A DNA stretch of 64,000 nt, taken from the NCBI RefSeq assembly GCF_900110875.1, contig NZ_FOFM01000007.1, forward strand, positions 248,001 through 312,000, given 5' to 3'. The DNA comes from Pseudovibrio axinellae (lineage in GTDB: Bacteria; Pseudomonadota; Alphaproteobacteria; Rhizobiales; Stappiaceae). The notes beneath the pieces are model-generated. The model was not told where the DNA came from and did no database searches. It saw nothing but the letters and a program-made list of their open reading frames with translations. How positions within the stretch are numbered: position 1 is the stretch's first letter; every line of letters begins with the position of its first letter. This document shows positions 44,518-53,717 of this stretch, piece by piece. The position numbers and the translations under genes are program-made.

Positions 44518-46121
44518 CCACCCACACCCTTCTTCCGGTCTTCGCGGATCATATCCGAAGCCTTCTCCGCAATCATGATAGTTGGGGAGTTGGTATTGCC
44601 GGAGGTGATGCGGGGCATGATGGAGGCATCAACCACACGAAGTCCTTCAATGCCCTTCACCTTCAGCCGTTCATCAACAACAGCCCCCATCGAACACGTC
44701 CCGACAGGGTGGAATATCGTTGTACCGATATCACCTGCAGCAGTGGCAAGTTCTTCGTCGGTGCTGATTTGCGGACCCGGCAGGTACTCTTCTGGAGAAA
44801 ATGCCTGCATCGCCTTGGTTTGCATAATTTTACGCGTGAGCCGCAAACTATCAGCGGCCACCTGACGGTCCGTTTCCTGCGATAGATAGTTCGGCTGGAT
44901 CTTCGGGTGAGCTGTCGCATTGCCTGAGCCAATATGAACACTCCCGCGAGAGTCTGGCCGCAAGTTACAAACACTGGCAGTAATGGCAGGGAACTCATGC
45001 AGCGGATCGCCAAATTTATCCAGCGACAACGGTTGGATGTGATACTCGATATTCGGCGCCTCATAGGAATTATCAGAGCGAGCAAAAACCCCAAGCTGAC
45101 TTGGTGCCATGGACATTGGGCCGGAGCGATTCAACGCATATTCTGCTGCAATTTTCGCCTTACCAATGAGCGAATTCGCCTGCTGGTTCAGCGTTACTGT
45201 ATTTTGCACCTTATAAATGCTGCGGATCTGCAGATGATCTTGAAGGTTTTCGCCTACATCCGGTTGGTCCAGCACCATCTCAATACCAAGTGGCATCAAG
45301 CGCCCGGCAGAGCCAATGCCAGAGAGCTCAAGGATTTGCGGTGACCCGATCGACCCCGCGCTCAAAATTATCTCACCTGTGCACGCGGCAGAAACCATCT
45401 CCCCCTTCATCATCATGCAAACACCCGTCGCACGGCGTCCACCAAACTCCAAAGCAGTCACCTGCGCTCCGGTCAGAACCTTTAAGTTGCTGCGCCCCGC
45501 AACAGGCTTAAGAAACCCTTTGGAGACACTCCATCGCACGCCTTTGCGCTGGTTCACTTGAAAGTAAGAGGAGCCGAAATTGTCGCCGCCATTAAAGTCA
45601 TCAACCTTCGGAATGCCCACTTCTTCGCAAGCATCACGGAAACGGTCGAGGATCGGCCACGACAAGCGCTGTTCTTCAACGCGCCATTCACCGCCCTCAC
45701 CATGCACCTTGGAAGAACCGGCATAGTGATCCTCTGACTTCAGGAAGTACGGCAGCACATCATCCCAGCCCCAACCAGTCAGGCCCAGCTGTCGCCAGTT
45801 GTCATAATCCTGCGCCTGCCCGCGCAAATACAGCATTCCGTTGATGGAGGAGCACCCGCCCAGCAATTTGCCGCGCGGGTAGTTCAGCTTGCGCCCGTTC
45901 AGGCCCGGCTCTGCCTCAGTCTGGAACCCCCAATCCATGCGGGGGTTGCCCATGCAATACAGGTAACCAACCGGAATGTGGACCCATGGGTGTTTATCGT
46001 TTCCGCCCGCTTCCAGCAGCAGCACTTTCACATCGGGGTCTTGAGAAAGTCGATTAGCAACAACACAGCCAGCAGAGCCAGCTCCAACCACGATGTAATC
46101 CCAGCTTCCCAATGCGCGCAT
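44514..46121 (-). CDS. GMC-family choline dehydrogenase-like oxidoreductase
   Basis: A 535-residue flavoprotein with FAD site [15 protein letters not shown] near residue 11 and the GMC signature [19 protein letters not shown] near residue 85. The C-terminal active-site region HPVGTCSMG contains the first catalytic histidine, and SGNTNSPT the asparagine. It resembles BetA, but no betB or betI is nearby, so the substrate (choline, or an aliphatic alcohol) is open. A divergent copy of its last 28 codons lies at 43921-44005. Confidence 0.85.
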   Translation of the reverse strand: MRALGSWDYIVVGAGSAGCVVANRLSQDPDVKVLLLEAGGNDKHPWVHIPVGYLYCMGNPRMDWGFQTEAEPGLNGRKLNYPRGKLLGGCSSINGMLYLRGQAQDYDNWRQLGLTGWGWDDVLPYFLKSEDHYAGSSKVHGEGGEWRVEEQRLSWPILDRFRDACEEVGIPKVDDFNGGDNFGSSYFQVNQRKGVRWSVSKGFLKPVAGRSNLKVLTGAQVTALEFGGRRATGVCMMMKGEMVSAACTGEIILSAGSIGSPQILELSGIGSAGRLMPLGIEMVLDQPDVGENLQDHLQIRSIYKVQNTVTLNQQANSLIGKAKIAAEYALNRSGPMSMAPSQLGVFARSDNSYEAPNIEYHIQPLSLDKFGDPLHEFPAITASVCNLRPDSRGSVHIGSGNATAHPKIQPNYLSQETDRQVAADSLRLTRKIMQTKAMQAFSPEEYLPGPQISTDEELATAAGDIGTTIFHPVGTCSMGAVVDERLKVKGIEGLRVVDASIMPRITSGNTNSPTIMIAEKASDMIREDRKKGVGG

Positions 46122-46211
46122 TTTGGCCCTCCCAAGCCCAAACCCTCTTTGTCACCTAGGATAGAAACTGATCTGACCAAATGCACTAATAAATTATGTC
46201 TAGATCACCAG

Positions 46212-46685
46212 TTACGCATCACGGCGATGCGCAACAGCGGCAAAGCATCCCCTGCGGGCATAGTGCATCTGGATATAGGAGACCTCAGGGTTTTCAAAGA
46301 ACTGCTCAAGCATCGGCTTGATATCATCACTCTGCGCAATATCGGCTTCAATCATCATGTGATTTGCATCGAAGCCACGCAACGATAGCAATCGCAACGA
46401 CAAAGAAACCGGCACGTCATTGTCATAGGGTGCAGCTTGTGTAGCGTTCTCGCGCACAAACACAGCATGAGAGGCTTTATACGGCGTTTCATTGGGCTGA
46501 TACACGTAGTTCACAAGAAACACCCGTTCGCCAATTTCCGCATCAGCCAATGTTACCCGGCACGGAAAGCCGGGCTTCGCGTCAGCTGTATAAGCGACCA
46601 CATTACGGGCAGAAAGCTCGCCCTCACTCAGTCCGTTCAGGTATTCAAACTCTTTTGATTTCAATCCACTAATAACAAAAGCCAT
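46212..46685 (-). CDS. DUF1203 domain protein
   Basis: A 157-residue protein opening FVISGLKSKEFEYLNGLSE, followed by KPGFPCRVTLADAEIGERV and ETPYKASHAVFVRE. This is the DUF1203 pattern, with the conserved PCRxxLxDA. Function unknown. It is transcribed alone between the GMC and DUF533 genes. Confidence 0.75.
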   Translation of the reverse strand: MAFVISGLKSKEFEYLNGLSEGELSARNVVAYTADAKPGFPCRVTLADAEIGERVFLVNYVYQPNETPYKASHAVFVRENATQAAPYDNDVPVSLSLRLLSLRGFDANHMMIEADIAQSDDIKPMLEQFFENPEVSYIQMHYARRGCFAAVAHRRDA

Positions 46686-46825
46686 AGATTTCTCCTCATG
46701 TTTGGAGCAACCTATGGCCTAATGAAAACCTGAACCACCCGATTTGCGAGTACGACAGAAACCAATGCCCGAAAAAGCCCAGCGACCTTGAAACAAACGA
46801 CGCACAAAACGCGGACAGGCCTAGG

Positions 46826-47587
46826 TTAAGCTTGCGATTGCATCTCGGCAATTGCCTTTTCCAGCTCAGCAACCAAACCGCTGTCCAGTTCCAACCGTGC
46901 CGCCAGCATCATCAAATAGGCCTTTTCAGCAGGAAGGTCAGGGTCAATTGCCAAACGAGAGGCGGTGTAGATTTCCGCTGCGGTTTCCGGGCAAGTTGCA
47001 AACGCCACAACACGGTCAATATCAAGCGGTGCCCGCATTTCATCCAGCACGAAAGCCTTCTCTTCAGCACCAAGGCCAAGCTCATCCAGCTTTTCAAAGA
47101 TCCGCTGCATTTCATCCTGATCCACATTGCCATCAGCTTTTGCTGCCTGAATCATTGCGGTGATCAAAGACATGGCAAATTCTTTGCCGTTAGAGGACCC
47201 CGCATCAGGGTCAAACGCGGTTCCGGTTGGGTCTGGTAAAGCAAGCGGTTCTGGCACAGGCACAACAGTTGCTGGGGCAGGCTGAGCAGCCCCTTGAGTG
47301 TCAACAGCACCGCCGCCGTTGTTCTTGCCGTCTTGCCATGTCTGGAAAGCTTTGTAGGCAAGGCCGCCAACCAGCGCCATACCGCCGTATTTCACGGCCT
47401 TTTTGCCCATCTTCCTGCCCTTCTTGCTGCCAAGAAGGTAGCCGGCCAAACCTCCGGCAACAGCACCACCAGCAAGACCACCAGCATTGTTTTTGATGTA
47501 CGACTGCCCTTTGTCCAAGGCACCACGGGCCTGATTGCCACCGTTGGAACCTAAGAACTGATCAAGAAGTGCCTTGCTGTCGAACAT
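46826..47587 (-). CDS. DUF533/TerB-like inner-membrane protein (YebE-like)
   Basis: A 253-residue protein. The N-terminal half has a glycine-rich membrane-associated stretch (AGGLAGGAVAGGLAGYLLGSKKG) and GGMALVGGLAYKAF, then a proline-rich linker. The C-terminal half is a TerB-like helical domain with MIQAAKADGNVDQDEMQRIF, whose acidic motif may bind metal. The ATG at 47587 is preceded by AGGA. Role probably in envelope or stress biology. Confidence 0.8.
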   Translation of the reverse strand: MFDSKALLDQFLGSNGGNQARGALDKGQSYIKNNAGGLAGGAVAGGLAGYLLGSKKGRKMGKKAVKYGGMALVGGLAYKAFQTWQDGKNNGGGAVDTQGAAQPAPATVVPVPEPLALPDPTGTAFDPDAGSSNGKEFAMSLITAMIQAAKADGNVDQDEMQRIFEKLDELGLGAEEKAFVLDEMRAPLDIDRVVAFATCPETAAEIYTASRLAIDPDLPAEKAYLMMLAARLELDSGLVAELEKAIAEMQSQA

Positions 47588-47710
47588 CTGTAATCCTATC
47601 CCGTTGCTTTTGGGCGTCATGCGCCAAATCTCTATGGAGATGGGAAGCAATGGATTTCACTTCAAGATGCACTTTCCTGCAAAAGTGCCACCTGACAAAA
47701 TTGTAATAAA

Positions 47711-48178
47711 CTAGCCAGTCAGTGGCAGGTGGTTATCATCGCGCAAAGTATCCATCGCGATGGAGCTGCGCACATTCTGCACCGCTTCATGGGGCAACAG
47801 GTCGTTATTGATAACATCACTCAGCGCCTTCAAATCACGCACTCTGATCTTGAGCATGTAATCCATGTCGCCTGTCATTGCGTAGGCTTCTTGTACATTT
47901 GGGATAGTTCGCACCAAATCGCGAAACAGCTTGGCATTTTCCTTATTGTGCGTTGCCAGCGCCACGCCAACAAAGGCAATCACATCCAGCCCAAGGTATT
48001 CAGGGGAAAGGTCAGCCTTGTATCGCCGGATCACCCGCTCCTGCTCCAGCCGCGTTCGCCGCCGCGAAACCTGCGAGGCAGACAGGTGAATCACATCCCC
48101 AAGTTCCTGGTTGGTCTGGCTGGCATCTTCTTGCAACGCTGCAAGTAATTTTAAATCAAATTGGTCAAGTTCGATCAT
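47711..48178 (-). CDS. Lrp/AsnC-family transcriptional regulator
   Basis: A 155-residue protein with HTH in residues 5-50 (LDQFDLKLLAALQEDASQTN; LSASQVSRRRTRLEQ) and a RAM ligand domain with VQEAYAMTGDMDYMLKIRV. It is divergent from hppD across 135 bases, so regulation of tyrosine breakdown by aromatic amino acids is likely. The start is the ATG at 48178; the longer frame adds residues atypical of Lrp. Confidence 0.85.
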   Translation of the reverse strand: MIELDQFDLKLLAALQEDASQTNQELGDVIHLSASQVSRRRTRLEQERVIRRYKADLSPEYLGLDVIAFVGVALATHNKENAKLFRDLVRTIPNVQEAYAMTGDMDYMLKIRVRDLKALSDVINNDLLPHEAVQNVRSSIAMDTLRDDNHLPLTG

Positions 48179-48313
48179 ACATCGCACCAAATCATCATAT
48201 GACGCACATTTCATGCATATACTGCGTGATTTCACGTAAGAATGCAAACCTGTCGCGCCAGAGATATTTCAGAATAGCTCTAAACTGAAATCGCCTTGTT
48301 TGAGGAGGAACAA

Positions 48314-49426
48314 ATGGGCCCATTTCCGCACGACGCAGCACCAGCTGAAATCACAAAAGAAAACCCGGCTGGAACAGATGGCTTTGAATTTGTCGAGTTT
48401 GCGCATCCAGACCCGGAAAAGCTGGAGGTCCTCTTCCGCCGTATGGGTTTTGCGCCAGTCGCAAAGCACAAGAGCAAGAACATCACGGTTTATCGTCAAG
48501 GTGATGTGAACTACATCCTCAATGCAGAGCCAAACAGCTTCGCCTCCCGCTTCATTGACGAACACGGCCCATGTGCACCATCCATGGCATGGCGTGTTGT
48601 GGATGCACAAAAGACCTTTGAGCATGCGGTGAAACGCGGCGCGGAAGCCTACACAGGCGCCGATAAAACCCTCGACGCCCCTGCCATCATGGGCATAGGC
48701 GGCTCCCTGCTTTATTTCGTCGATAAGTACGGTGACAAAGGCTCCGCATACTCACAAGAGTTTGACTGGCTGGGCGAAGCGGATGTACAGCCTGCAGGCA
48801 AGAGCTTCTATTACCTCGATCACCTGACCCACAACGTCTATCGCGGCAACATGGACAAGTGGTGGGCGTTTTACCGCGAGCTGTTCAACTTCAAGCAAAT
48901 CCACTTCTTCGATATTGATGGTCGCATCACAGGCCTCGTCAGCCGCGCGATTACCTCACCCTGTGGCAAGATCCGCATTCCGCTCAACGAGTCCAAGGAC
49001 GACACCAGCCAGATCGAAGAGTACTTGCGCAAGTACAAGGGCGAAGGCATCCAGCACATCGCTGTCGGCACTGATGACATCTATGAGGCCACCGACAAGC
49101 TGGCAGAAGATGGCCTCAAGTTCATGCCCGGCCCACCACAGACTTATTATGACCGCAGCGCCGAGCGCGTGCATGGCCACACGGAACCACTCGACCGCAT
49201 GGCCAAACACGGCATCCTCATAGATGGTGAAGGTGTTGTCGGCGGCGGCATGACCAAGATCCTGCTACAGATCTTCTCCAAAACCGTGATCGGCCCAATC
49301 TTCTTCGAATTCATCCAGCGCAAAGGCGACGAAGGCTTCGGCGAAGGCAACTTCCGCGCCCTCTTCGAAAGCATAGAAGAAGACCAGATCCAACGCGGTG
49401 TCATCAAACAAAACGCCGCCGAATAA
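48314..49426 (+). CDS. hppD: 4-hydroxyphenylpyruvate dioxygenase
   Basis: A 370-residue Fe(II) dioxygenase converting 4-hydroxyphenylpyruvate to homogentisate in tyrosine catabolism. The iron ligands are His in LDHLTHNVYRGNM, His in IQHIAVGTDDIYE, and Glu in GPIFFEFIQRKGD. The segment GFGEGNFRALFESIE ends the catalytic domain. GAGGAGGAA just before the ATG at 48314 decides this start over the TTG at 48296. Homogentisate genes are not in the window. Confidence 0.95.
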   Translation: MGPFPHDAAPAEITKENPAGTDGFEFVEFAHPDPEKLEVLFRRMGFAPVAKHKSKNITVYRQGDVNYILNAEPNSFASRFIDEHGPCAPSMAWRVVDAQKTFEHAVKRGAEAYTGADKTLDAPAIMGIGGSLLYFVDKYGDKGSAYSQEFDWLGEADVQPAGKSFYYLDHLTHNVYRGNMDKWWAFYRELFNFKQIHFFDIDGRITGLVSRAITSPCGKIRIPLNESKDDTSQIEEYLRKYKGEGIQHIAVGTDDIYEATDKLAEDGLKFMPGPPQTYYDRSAERVHGHTEPLDRMAKHGILIDGEGVVGGGMTKILLQIFSKTVIGPIFFEFIQRKGDEGFGEGNFRALFESIEEDQIQRGVIKQNAAE

Positions 49427-49445
49427 CCACGAAGAACGACAGCCG

Positions 49446-49485
49446 AAAAGACTGAAAGCGCAGGGGGACGCTTTCGGTCTTTTTG
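49446..49485 (+). terminator. Terminator of hppD
   Basis: AAGACTGAAAGCG and CGCTTTCGGTCTT pair with one mismatch and are followed by TTTT. The hairpin lies 20 bases after the hppD stop codon. Confidence 0.85.
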
Positions 49486-49677
49486 TGTTTTGAATAAGTA
49501 CCAATAAGTAGATCGCACCCGATCACGATCGATGCAGCATAGCCTTCACTCGCTGCTCTTCATGAGTGAAACGCATAAACGCTGCGCTGCGATACCTGTT
49601 TTAAGTATTAAAACAATACGCGATGCTCTGATAAATTATGCAGACTATAAATCAGCAAACAGATTGGCTTGAACGAA

Positions 49678-50235
49678 ATGAGACCACCAACTTTAAAGAC
49701 AGATCGTTTTGTTATTAGAGCCTTTGAGAGAGAAGACTTACTCTCATTCGCAAAATATCGTGCGCACGAAGACATTGCTAGATACCAAAGCTGGGTGGAC
49801 TTTTCACTTCAAGATGCCATCGATTTTTTTAACAGCATGGATTATTCGAACTTTGGCGCAGAAGGAAACTGGTATCAGTTAGCAATTGCATCAGCTATCG
49901 ACGGTGAATTGCTAGGTGATATAGCTGTACATTTCATAGATAAAGACCAAATAGAAATTGGGTTCACGATTTCACCTTTACATCAAGGTCAAGATATCGC
50001 GACGGATGCAATCTCAATATTCCTAGGGTATGCATTTTCTGATCTCAAAAAACACCGCACAATTGCTATCACAGACACCAGAAATCAGGCATCAGTTCGG
50101 CTTCTTGAAAAGCTGGGTTTTCGCCGGGAGGGCCACTTTATTGAGAACATATTCTTTAAAGGAGAGTGGGGCGACGAGTACCTCTACGCTTTGTTGCGGA
50201 ATGAAAATAAGCTCAGAACTCAAAAATGTGCCTAG
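49678..50235 (+). CDS. GNAT family N-acetyltransferase (RimJ/RimL-like)
   Basis: A 185-residue GNAT with the RimJ-type opening LKTDRFVIRAFEREDLLSFAKY, the acetyl-CoA region SPLHQGQDIATDAI near 104, and NQASVRLLEKLGFRREGHFIEN near the end. The ATG at 49678 is preferred over the TTG nine bases before. The gene is AT-rich compared with hppD. Substrate unknown (a ribosomal protein N-terminus or small amine). Confidence 0.8.
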   Translation: MRPPTLKTDRFVIRAFEREDLLSFAKYRAHEDIARYQSWVDFSLQDAIDFFNSMDYSNFGAEGNWYQLAIASAIDGELLGDIAVHFIDKDQIEIGFTISPLHQGQDIATDAISIFLGYAFSDLKKHRTIAITDTRNQASVRLLEKLGFRREGHFIENIFFKGEWGDEYLYALLRNENKLRTQKCA

Positions 50236-50429
50236 GTAAGCCCAGATGGGCGACTGAGTCAGCACGGACAATCCGTTGCACAAGGTTGCCGCCAACACCT
50301 CAGAATTCGCTGTTCAACAAGTACAAACTACGGCTTGAATGCCCCCGCCCAATTAAACTATACTCCAATACTCATATTTTAATTTCCGAGGAGCAACGAG
50401 CCATCGGAAGTGCTGGAGAGGTGCCACAC

Positions 50430-50915
50430 ATGCGTACTGGGGCAAACGACATTTATCTGGAACGCCAGCCAGAGCGACTGGTGCTGGAAGGATACCGCCG
50501 CTGGTCCGCCGGGTTTGAAACGGGCTCAATAGCGCCCTGGGAGATGGCCTGGGACCTCTATGACGAAGCATTGGGTCATCACAACGCCGGACTCGCAATT
50601 GCCAGCCTCTCTCAATATGTGCGGACCTTAAACCGCTGCGCAACCTGCCCGCTCAGAAGCTTCCCCTATGAATCCCAGAGACTTTGTGTGGAAGAATGCC
50701 TGACCATGGGCCTAATCGCCGGACTGCAAAACGATACTGATACAGCTGCACTCTGTTTAAGCCAAATAGTCTGTCCGCAACGATGTCAGGAAGTCGAATA
50801 CGCTGCCCTGAACTTCGCACAAACGCTAAAATGCATGGGACAAGTCATGCTCCCCGTTCCAGAAAACGTACTGGAAGACATCCAACAAAAAGCAACACAC
50901 AAGAATTTCCATTAA
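50430..50915 (+). CDS. Conserved-type Cys-rich hypothetical protein
   Basis: A 161-residue protein starting MRTGANDIYLERQPERLV. The front half (YRRWSAGFETGSIAPWEMAW) is helical. The rear half contains cysteine pairs: CATCPLRSFPYE, LCVEECLTMG and CPQRC. The spacing suggests a metal or iron-sulphur site, but I recognise no family. GGAGAGG eight bases before the ATG at 50430 sets the start; the frame is open further upstream but not protein-like. Its 3' end lies just before the permease relic. Confidence 0.6.
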   Translation: MRTGANDIYLERQPERLVLEGYRRWSAGFETGSIAPWEMAWDLYDEALGHHNAGLAIASLSQYVRTLNRCATCPLRSFPYESQRLCVEECLTMGLIAGLQNDTDTAALCLSQIVCPQRCQEVEYAALNFAQTLKCMGQVMLPVPENVLEDIQQKATHKNFH

Positions 50916-50940
50916 GGTAGCAGAATGATCTCTCCTATAG

Positions 50941-51025
50941 CACCTCACCCCATCCCCAACGCTGTCAGGCCCACGCTCCACTAATAACTCACCGCCACAC
51001 AGAATACGGTAATCGGCAGCATCCA
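50941..51025 (-). pseudogene. Relic of the 3' end of an SLC13/ArsB-type permease gene
   Basis: It matches 69 of 85 positions, without gaps, to the 3' end of the permease gene at 52316-52400. Read on the minus strand it gives WMLPITVFCVAVSY, a stop, then WSVGLTALGMG and stop; the intact protein has WMLPITVFCVVVSY then VWIVGLMALGVG. The premature stop shows decay. It is separated from the intact gene by the 1.3-kb cargo at 51026-52315. Confidence 0.85.
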
Positions 51026-51056
51026 AAAGTAGAGCTATCAAGGATTGCTGTACACC

Positions 51057-51560
51057 CTAACCAACCAGCCTCCAAAGCCGCTCCAGCTCTTTAGGATGCT
51101 CAAACCGCAGTATCTGCCCATCAAACTGAGCTAGTTTATCAAGGTCGCGTGATCGCCTCGCTCTTTTGTAATTGAGCACAAACCAAAGAAACTTCCAGTC
51201 AAAGCGCTCTTCGCAGCCGTCAACGAATTCACCTTCACGCTTCTTCGTAAAGCCCATCAACATCCGTCGCAGCGCTCGAAAGAAGCAAATATGTGTCGGG
51301 AAATCAAGAAGGATCACAGTATCGGCACGTGCCACCCGATATTCCAGCGTCCCCCCATAATTTCCGTCAATGATCCAGCAAGGATCAGCCGCTAATTCCT
51401 TCACCTTCTCTGCCCAAACACTCTTGTCAGTCGGCACCCATCCCGCCTGCCAATAATGAAAATCCAGATGAACAAGCGGCAGTCCGGTAGCAGCAGCCAG
51501 CTCCCTCGCCAGCGTAGACTTCCCCAACCCCGGACATCCAACAACCATCACCCGCTGCAT
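51057..51560 (-). CDS. P-loop ATPase, FlaR/adenylate-kinase-like
   Basis: A 167-residue protein with Walker A VVGCPGLGKSTLAREL at residues 6-21, a substrate-type segment LVHLDFHYWQAGWVP and a DPCWIIDGNYGG strand. It belongs to the DNA-topology-modulation FlaR-like kinases of unknown substrate. It lies inside the segment bounded by the permease relic and the permease gene. Confidence 0.7.
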   Translation of the reverse strand: MQRVMVVGCPGLGKSTLARELAAATGLPLVHLDFHYWQAGWVPTDKSVWAEKVKELAADPCWIIDGNYGGTLEYRVARADTVILLDFPTHICFFRALRRMLMGFTKKREGEFVDGCEERFDWKFLWFVLNYKRARRSRDLDKLAQFDGQILRFEHPKELERLWRLVG

Positions 51561-51644
51561 TTTCTCTCCAGGCCTCCACCTGTTTTACGATAAATACAAA
51601 ACAGCTATAAGAGCAAACAACAGAGCAGTACGTTGGGCACTTTT

Positions 51645-52231
51645 CTAGTTCAGTGCAGCTGCCTCGATCGTGTCATATTGAACGCCGCTAAAGGTCTCAC
51701 GATCGTCCGATAGCACCATCGTTCTTAGTATGATCCCTAATTTTGGCGAGTAAGACTGCTCTAGCGTAATTGGGGGCCTTCCTTCCAGCTCCAAGCGCTC
51801 CTCAACACGCCACGTATCATAAACGCATTCACCGATTTTTACCTTCGCCATGTTCAGAAAAGAAAGCTTAACTGCCCCTCGATAAATTTCTTTTTCCTCG
51901 GACTTAAGGACGACCTTAGAGGTCCAGGTTCCAGATTCCTTAGATCATCCAACTGAGAAACCTGCTCAGAGTACTCAGTGGAATATGTCCGTTGAGAACT
52001 AATCCGTTGCCCGATTGCAAGCGCATGTGGGAAAATAGAAATCACTTTATCCTGAGTAGGCTCAAATATATCCTCACGTTCTTCAATCACGCCATCCTTA
52101 GTGCTCTTTAAGACAGCAACAAATAAAGGGCTTGTTCTTGTAAGTTTCAGTCCACCCTCAAGCATTTTCTGCGGACAAGCCCAAGCAAAATTCATTCCAA
52201 ACAAGAAAAATAAAATTGTCCATCTAAGCAT
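51645..52231 (-). pseudogene. Frameshifted gene for a secreted hypothetical protein
   Basis: The first part (52231 to about 51940) encodes a signal peptide (MLRWTILFFLFGMNFAWA) and a protein with FVAVLKSTKDGVIEERED. After a shift near 51930-51945 the second frame reads ESGTWTSKVVLKSEEKEIYR, then LSFLNMAKVKIGECVYDTW and on to AALN. The second frame is closed by a TGA just upstream, so one base was gained or lost there. The joined protein would have about 195 residues. It is a broken gene, or a sequencing error. Family not recognised. Confidence 0.75.
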
Positions 52232-52319
52232 TACAACCTCATCAACAAATAAAAATAATTATCCATGTCACAAACACATGAAGCCAGAATAGGCTATTCA
52301 ACCAAGGCTGCAAACCACC

Positions 52320-53588
52320 TCACCCCACACCCAACGCCATCAACCCCACAATCCAAACATAACTCACGACCACACAAAACACCGTAATCGGCAGCATCCA
52401 CCAGCAGAATTGCCAGAAGGTGAAGGAGACGGCGCCGAACTTTTCGGCTTGCTGCACGACGATGACGTTACTTGCTGCGGAGATGATAAACAGGTTGCCA
52501 GCCACGGTGGAGATGGTGGAAAGCATCATGAAGGTGCCAGTGCTGCCGCCATCCAGCAGCTTCAGGTAAAGTTCCACCACAGGCACGTTGGAAAACAGCT
52601 GGCTGGCCCAAAAACTCACCACTGCGGTGATCGTCAAATCATCCAGCTCCCCCTGCAACGAACCAAGCAGATATTGCAGGGAGCCGGAGGCGTAAAGCGC
52701 TCCAGTCACCACAAACATGGCCACAAAGAAGACCAGCGTTGCCCAGTCTACCTCCTTCAGTACACGCAAACGTTCATCCCCCGCTAGGTAAATAGGCAAA
52801 CAAGACACCAGCCCGACCCAGCCAAAGGGCAGCTCTCCCAAATCAAAATAAGTCCGTCCTAAACTGTCGCCAACAATGATACCAACCAGCAACGCGACAC
52901 TAACCAGCGCAGGCCACTGCCGCCGGCTGACCTCAACAGCCTCAGCTTGGGTCTCAACCCCATCAGATACCATCATGCTGTCATCAGTGGCATTCTTCTG
53001 CACCAACCGGTGAAACCGAAAGAACACAGCCACAAGGCAAATCACACCGGGAACAAGCGCCCAAATCATGAAGGTTGCCAGCATATTTGGAAAGTTAGCT
53101 GCATTCACCACGAGTATATTCTGCGGGTTTCCGACCGGAGAAATCATAGAGCCAACCGTCACAGCAGCACACAGCGCCACCAACACAACGGCGAGCCTCC
53201 ATTGAAAGGCTTTGCTCAAGATAATCGCAATGGGCACGCCAATCACCGCGGCTGCATCATTGGTAAGCACAGCGGCGCAAATTGCAGAAGCCACCACAAA
53301 CCAAAGCAGGGCTAACCCGGCATTCGCCCGCTTCAACAACATATCGGCGATTTCCTGCGAAAGACCGGTGTCATAAAGTGACGAGGCAATACTGAACACC
53401 GCAAACAAATAGAAGATCAGCTGCCAATCCACCGCATGAAACGCAGCCACCGGCGTAATCTCTCCCAGCAGCAGCAACACAATCGCCCCTGCCAACATGA
53501 TGTGCCAGATCCGCACCATGGGCGGAAGCCACTGGCGCACGGCAATTCCAAGGAAAATAAGAGCGGAAATACCAAGAGAAACCGACAT
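52320..53588 (-). CDS. SLC13/ArsB/NhaD-type permease
   Basis: A 422-residue membrane protein with about eleven helices. Family landmarks are AAVLTNDAAAVIGVPIAI and MISPVGNPQNILVV in the first half and FWASQLFSNVPVVELYLKL in the second. Such proteins carry anions or dicarboxylates, or exchange Na+/H+. The substrate is unknown. A divergent duplicate of its last 27 codons lies at 50941-51025. Confidence 0.8.
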   Translation of the reverse strand: MSVSLGISALIFLGIAVRQWLPPMVRIWHIMLAGAIVLLLLGEITPVAAFHAVDWQLIFYLFAVFSIASSLYDTGLSQEIADMLLKRANAGLALLWFVVASAICAAVLTNDAAAVIGVPIAIILSKAFQWRLAVVLVALCAAVTVGSMISPVGNPQNILVVNAANFPNMLATFMIWALVPGVICLVAVFFRFHRLVQKNATDDSMMVSDGVETQAEAVEVSRRQWPALVSVALLVGIIVGDSLGRTYFDLGELPFGWVGLVSCLPIYLAGDERLRVLKEVDWATLVFFVAMFVVTGALYASGSLQYLLGSLQGELDDLTITAVVSFWASQLFSNVPVVELYLKLLDGGSTGTFMMLSTISTVAGNLFIISAASNVIVVQQAEKFGAVSFTFWQFCWWMLPITVFCVVVSYVWIVGLMALGVG

Positions 53589-53717
53589 ACCACACCGTAT
53601 CTACCATGGTTTGACAACAGCTTAATTGTCGCCCCCACAATCGAGCAAAATCCTTGGCGGCTTAGAGAGAACTCTCACCTATCCTCAACCAAGGTCGCAC
53701 AACATTTTAAGGTCCCC

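Noticed and set aside
49528-49602. Possible third gene-end relic (minus strand, RYRSAAFMRFTHEEQRVKAM..., then stop)
   Set aside because: No intact parent gene with the same end is found in the window, and 22 codons may be open by chance.
53436-53717. Long N-terminal extension of the MFS frame
   Set aside because: It overlaps the divergent permease gene and is hydrophilic; the ATG at 53718 has a ribosome site.
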